NCBI RefSeq assembly: GCF_000293865.2
Contig: NZ_ALKN02000004.1
Span: 1 to 64,000, forward strand
From: Limnohabitans sp. Rim28
GTDB lineage: Bacteria; Pseudomonadota; Gammaproteobacteria; Burkholderiales; Burkholderiaceae_C
Direction: 5' to 3'
DNA length: 64,000 nt
Under the pieces are notes generated by a model that searched no databases, was not told where the DNA came from, and worked only from the letters and a program-made list of their open reading frames with translations. The position numbers and the translations under genes were made by a program. Below are positions 62,223-64,000 of the stretch, in pieces (within the stretch, counting starts at the first letter, position 1; the number at the start of each line of letters is the position of its first letter).

Positions 62223-62840
62223 TTATTTGGAAATGGCCAACTTGACGCCAAAACCAATGAGAAAAATACCGGCCAGCTTTTCCAGCCAACGGCCAATGCG
62301 GGGATTTGCACGCATGCGTGATGCCAAATGGCGTGTCAGCAAGGTCATGCCCAAACCATACAAAAACGTCAGAAAAGCGATGGTTGCCGCCATCACGGCA
62401 AAACTGATCCACCCCCGATGAACACTGGGGTCCACAAACAAAGGAAAAAACGCCATGTAAAAAACAATCGCCTTCGGGTTAAGCAAGGTGATGGCCAACG
62501 CCTGCTGAAAATACTGCCGAGGGCGAATGTTCAATACCGGGGCGTCGCCCGGCTTGGCCATCAACATCACCCAACCCAGCCAAGCCAAATACAAGGCCCC
62601 CACCCACTGCACGGCCACGAATGCCGCCGGGTATGTGGCCAACACCGTGGCCACACCCGCCACAGCCATCCACATCAACACCTGGTCGCCTGCAATCACA
62701 CCCAATGTGGCGCCCAAACCGCCGGCCATTCCGCCCTTGCTTGTGGAGGTGATCAAGGCCAGATTACCAGGGCCAGGGATGGCCAAGAACAGGACGATGG
62801 CGGCAACAAAGGCGCTGTAGTCAGAGATGCCAAAAAACAT
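62223..62840 (-). CDS. LysE/RhtB-family exporter
   Basis: A 205-residue membrane protein with six hydrophobic segments. The conserved start FLAIPGPGNLALITSTSKGGMAGGLGATLGVIAGD and the second-half LNPKAIVFYMAFFPLFVDP mark the LysE/RhtB amino-acid exporter family. Exported amino acid not readable. A parS site lies 76 bp upstream of its start. Confidence 0.9.
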   Translation of the reverse strand: MFFGISDYSAFVAAIVLFLAIPGPGNLALITSTSKGGMAGGLGATLGVIAGDQVLMWMAVAGVATVLATYPAAFVAVQWVGALYLAWLGWVMLMAKPGDAPVLNIRPRQYFQQALAITLLNPKAIVFYMAFFPLFVDPSVHRGWISFAVMAATIAFLTFLYGLGMTLLTRHLASRMRANPRIGRWLEKLAGIFLIGFGVKLAISK

Positions 62841-62915
62841 GAACGGCTTTCTTTCCGGGGTTATTCTTGCGAGTGTAAGTGATGGGCCGTCCGCTGACGC
62901 GGACTCTTTTCAGGG

Positions 62916-62931
62916 TGTTTCACGTGAAACA
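62916..62931. promoter_or_regulatory. parS site (perfect)
   Basis: TGTTTCACGTGAAACA is an exact match to the bacterial parS consensus and is extended to a 22-bp perfect palindrome by GGG/CCC (62913-62934). It lies in the gap between lysE and rsmG and is the expected ParB loading site. Confidence 0.95.
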
Positions 62932-63004
62932 CCCGAAACCACGGCCTTAACTTGGCAGTACAAAATCCGTTTAAAACAGCCAAAAGGCTTGCGGAAACAA
63001 AGGC

Positions 63005-63652
63005 TCAAGTTGGCTCGGGGCGCATCCACACCATGCATCGCTCCACATCCAGCCCTGGCACGGTCAATGGTTCCACGTGAAACACACTCACATTGGCCGG
63101 CAAGGCGGTGATTTCGTCTTGTGGGTGCTTGCCTTTCATGGCCATCCAAACGCCACCTTCGGCCAAAGCCGAGCGCGACCAAGTCACGAAGTCGGGCAGG
63201 GATGCGAATGCGCGGGAACAAATGACCTGGTAGGGATCGGTCAAGGATTCGACCCGTGCGTGCAAGCCGCGCAAGTTGGGCAGCCTCAGGCTCACCGCCA
63301 CTTGTTGCACAAAAGCGGCTTTCTTGGCGACCGTGTCCACGCAACTCACGCTCAATTCGGGCATGCAAATGGCCAGCACCACGCCGGGCAAGCCGCCGCC
63401 CGACCCCACATCCAGCACCCTGGTCGGCTGGCCCTGGGCATGTCGAGACAATGGCGCAATGGCCGTCAGGCTGTCCAGCAAATGGTGGGTCAGCATGTCT
63501 GAAGGGTCTCGCAACGCCGTCAGGTTGTAAACCTTGTTCCATTTTTGAATGAGCGCCAAATAAGCCAGCAGCCGCTGGAACTGCTCATCCGACAAACTCA
63601 GACCAAGGGCTTTGGCGCCTGAGCGCAGGCCCTCTTCCAAATTCACGCTCAT
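63005..63652 (-). CDS. rsmG: 16S rRNA (guanine527-N7)-methyltransferase RsmG
   Basis: A 215-residue methyltransferase that modifies G527 of 16S rRNA. The SAM-binding motif [17 protein letters not shown] lies near residue 82. The preceding [26 protein letters not shown] and later [15 protein letters not shown] are family signatures. Its ATG overlaps the mnmG stop as ATGA. A parS-like site falls inside the gene near its end. Confidence 0.96.
   Translation of the reverse strand: MSVNLEEGLRSGAKALGLSLSDEQFQRLLAYLALIQKWNKVYNLTALRDPSDMLTHHLLDSLTAIAPLSRHAQGQPTRVLDVGSGGGLPGVVLAICMPELSVSCVDTVAKKAAFVQQVAVSLRLPNLRGLHARVESLTDPYQVICSRAFASLPDFVTWSRSALAEGGVWMAMKGKHPQDEITALPANVSVFHVEPLTVPGLDVERCMVWMRPEPT
63069..63084. 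promoter_or_regulatory. parS-like site inside rsmG
   Basis: GGTTCCACGTGAAACA matches the parS consensus at 14 of 16 positions, with one half-site intact. It lies within the rsmG coding region, 138 bp from the perfect site. Confidence 0.7.
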
Positions 63653-64000
63653 GCCTGCACGTCCATCTCTGCCCGATCGCTGGCAGCTTGCATGAAGCCC
63701 TTGAAGCCACCCTTCTTCAGGTGAATCAACAACAGCGACACGCTGGCGGGCGTGATGCCCGAAATGCGCGAGGCTTGGCCCAGGGTTTCAGGGCGGTGCT
63801 TGGCCAACTTCTGGCGGGCCTCGATCGACAAGGCCGACACCTGCATGTAGTCCAGACTTTCGGGCAAGCGCAGGTGTTCGTAAAACGCAGCGCGCTCCAC
63901 CTCGCCTTTTTGGCGGTCGATGTAGCCCGAATACTTGGCGGCGATTTCCACCTGCTCGATCACCGACGGGCTCAAGTCGCCCAGCGTTTCACGTGAAACA
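63649..64000 (-). CDS. mnmG: tRNA uridine modification enzyme MnmG (GidA), C-terminal part
   Basis: The 3' end of mnmG, open to the window edge. The visible C-terminal residues ([23 protein letters not shown]..., [55 protein letters not shown]) are the conserved MnmE/tRNA-interacting helical domain. MnmG with MnmE makes the cmnm5U modification of wobble uridines. The usual start lies outside the window, so no start is given. The first codons carry a parS site. Confidence 0.95.
   Translation of the reverse strand, partial: VSRETLGDLSPSVIEQVEIAAKYSGYIDRQKGEVERAAFYEHLRLPESLDYMQVSALSIEARQKLAKHRPETLGQASRISGITPASVSLLLIHLKKGGFKGFMQAASDRAEMDVQA
63985..64000. promoter_or_regulatory. parS site inside mnmG
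   Basis: CGTTTCACGTGAAACA matches parS at 15 of 16 positions. It is coding sequence of mnmG (residues VSRET), so both functions share these bases. Confidence 0.85.

Overview
The window is a 64 kb stretch of a GC-rich chromosome from a betaproteobacterium, most likely Burkholderiales, family Comamonadaceae (inference). Three things point there: the partial mnmG, rsmG, lysE, parA, hydrolase, parB order at the right end, with parS sites among these genes; several 'Bug' solute receptors; and dense, single-strand catabolic operons. I saw no rRNA, tRNA, CRISPR array, transposase or integrase. The right end should lie near the replication origin, because a perfect parS site and two near-matches fall within the last 1.1 kb.

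Layout. 0-3.7 kb: a Tat-exported PhoD-like phosphatase, an EamA transporter and an AcuI-type acryloyl-CoA reductase. 3.9-20 kb: a catabolic and transport region. A short rightward unit (GlcG-like protein, Bug receptor) converges on a 12-gene leftward operon that starts at 18,971. This operon encodes a branched-chain-type ABC importer, including a single LivM-LivG-LivF fusion protein, then a cupin, an aldehyde dehydrogenase, a ThDP enzyme, an SDR, a leaderless sugar-binding-fold protein, two Bug receptors and a flavoprotein. A divergent LysR gene sits at its head. The substrate is not recognisable.

20.2-28.8 kb: a molybdenum hydroxylase (large, FeS and FAD subunits plus CoxG) facing a TetR regulator and a complete TRAP transporter. 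Two similar operator-like sites 31 bp apart lie between them. 28.9-31.1 kb: a D,D-carboxypeptidase and a RelE-type toxin with a BrnA-like antitoxin. 31.2-46.9 kb: fifteen leftward genes in one block. The distal six match the gene content of the Pseudomonas aeruginosa itaconate degradation locus (LysR, citramalyl-CoA lyase, MmgE/PrpD, CoA-transferase, acyl-CoA dehydrogenase, itaconyl-CoA hydratase). The proximal nine encode an acyl-CoA ligase, a Bug receptor and beta-oxidation-like enzymes, including a DUF35-thiolase fusion.

47-64 kb: mostly core genes. They are a long-type dapD with a good promoter and terminator, acetoacetyl-CoA synthetase, PduO-type cobalamin adenosyltransferase, a D-lactate/glycolate-type dehydrogenase, an exported amidase with a LuxR regulator, a BenE transporter, two tandem hybrid histidine kinases, and then parB, hydrolase, parA, lysE, rsmG and mnmG.

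Together the genes suggest a versatile heterotroph that scavenges organic acids and CoA-linked substrates. The best-supported pathway is itaconate to acetyl-CoA and pyruvate. The least understood unit is the 12-gene operon at 5.3-19 kb.
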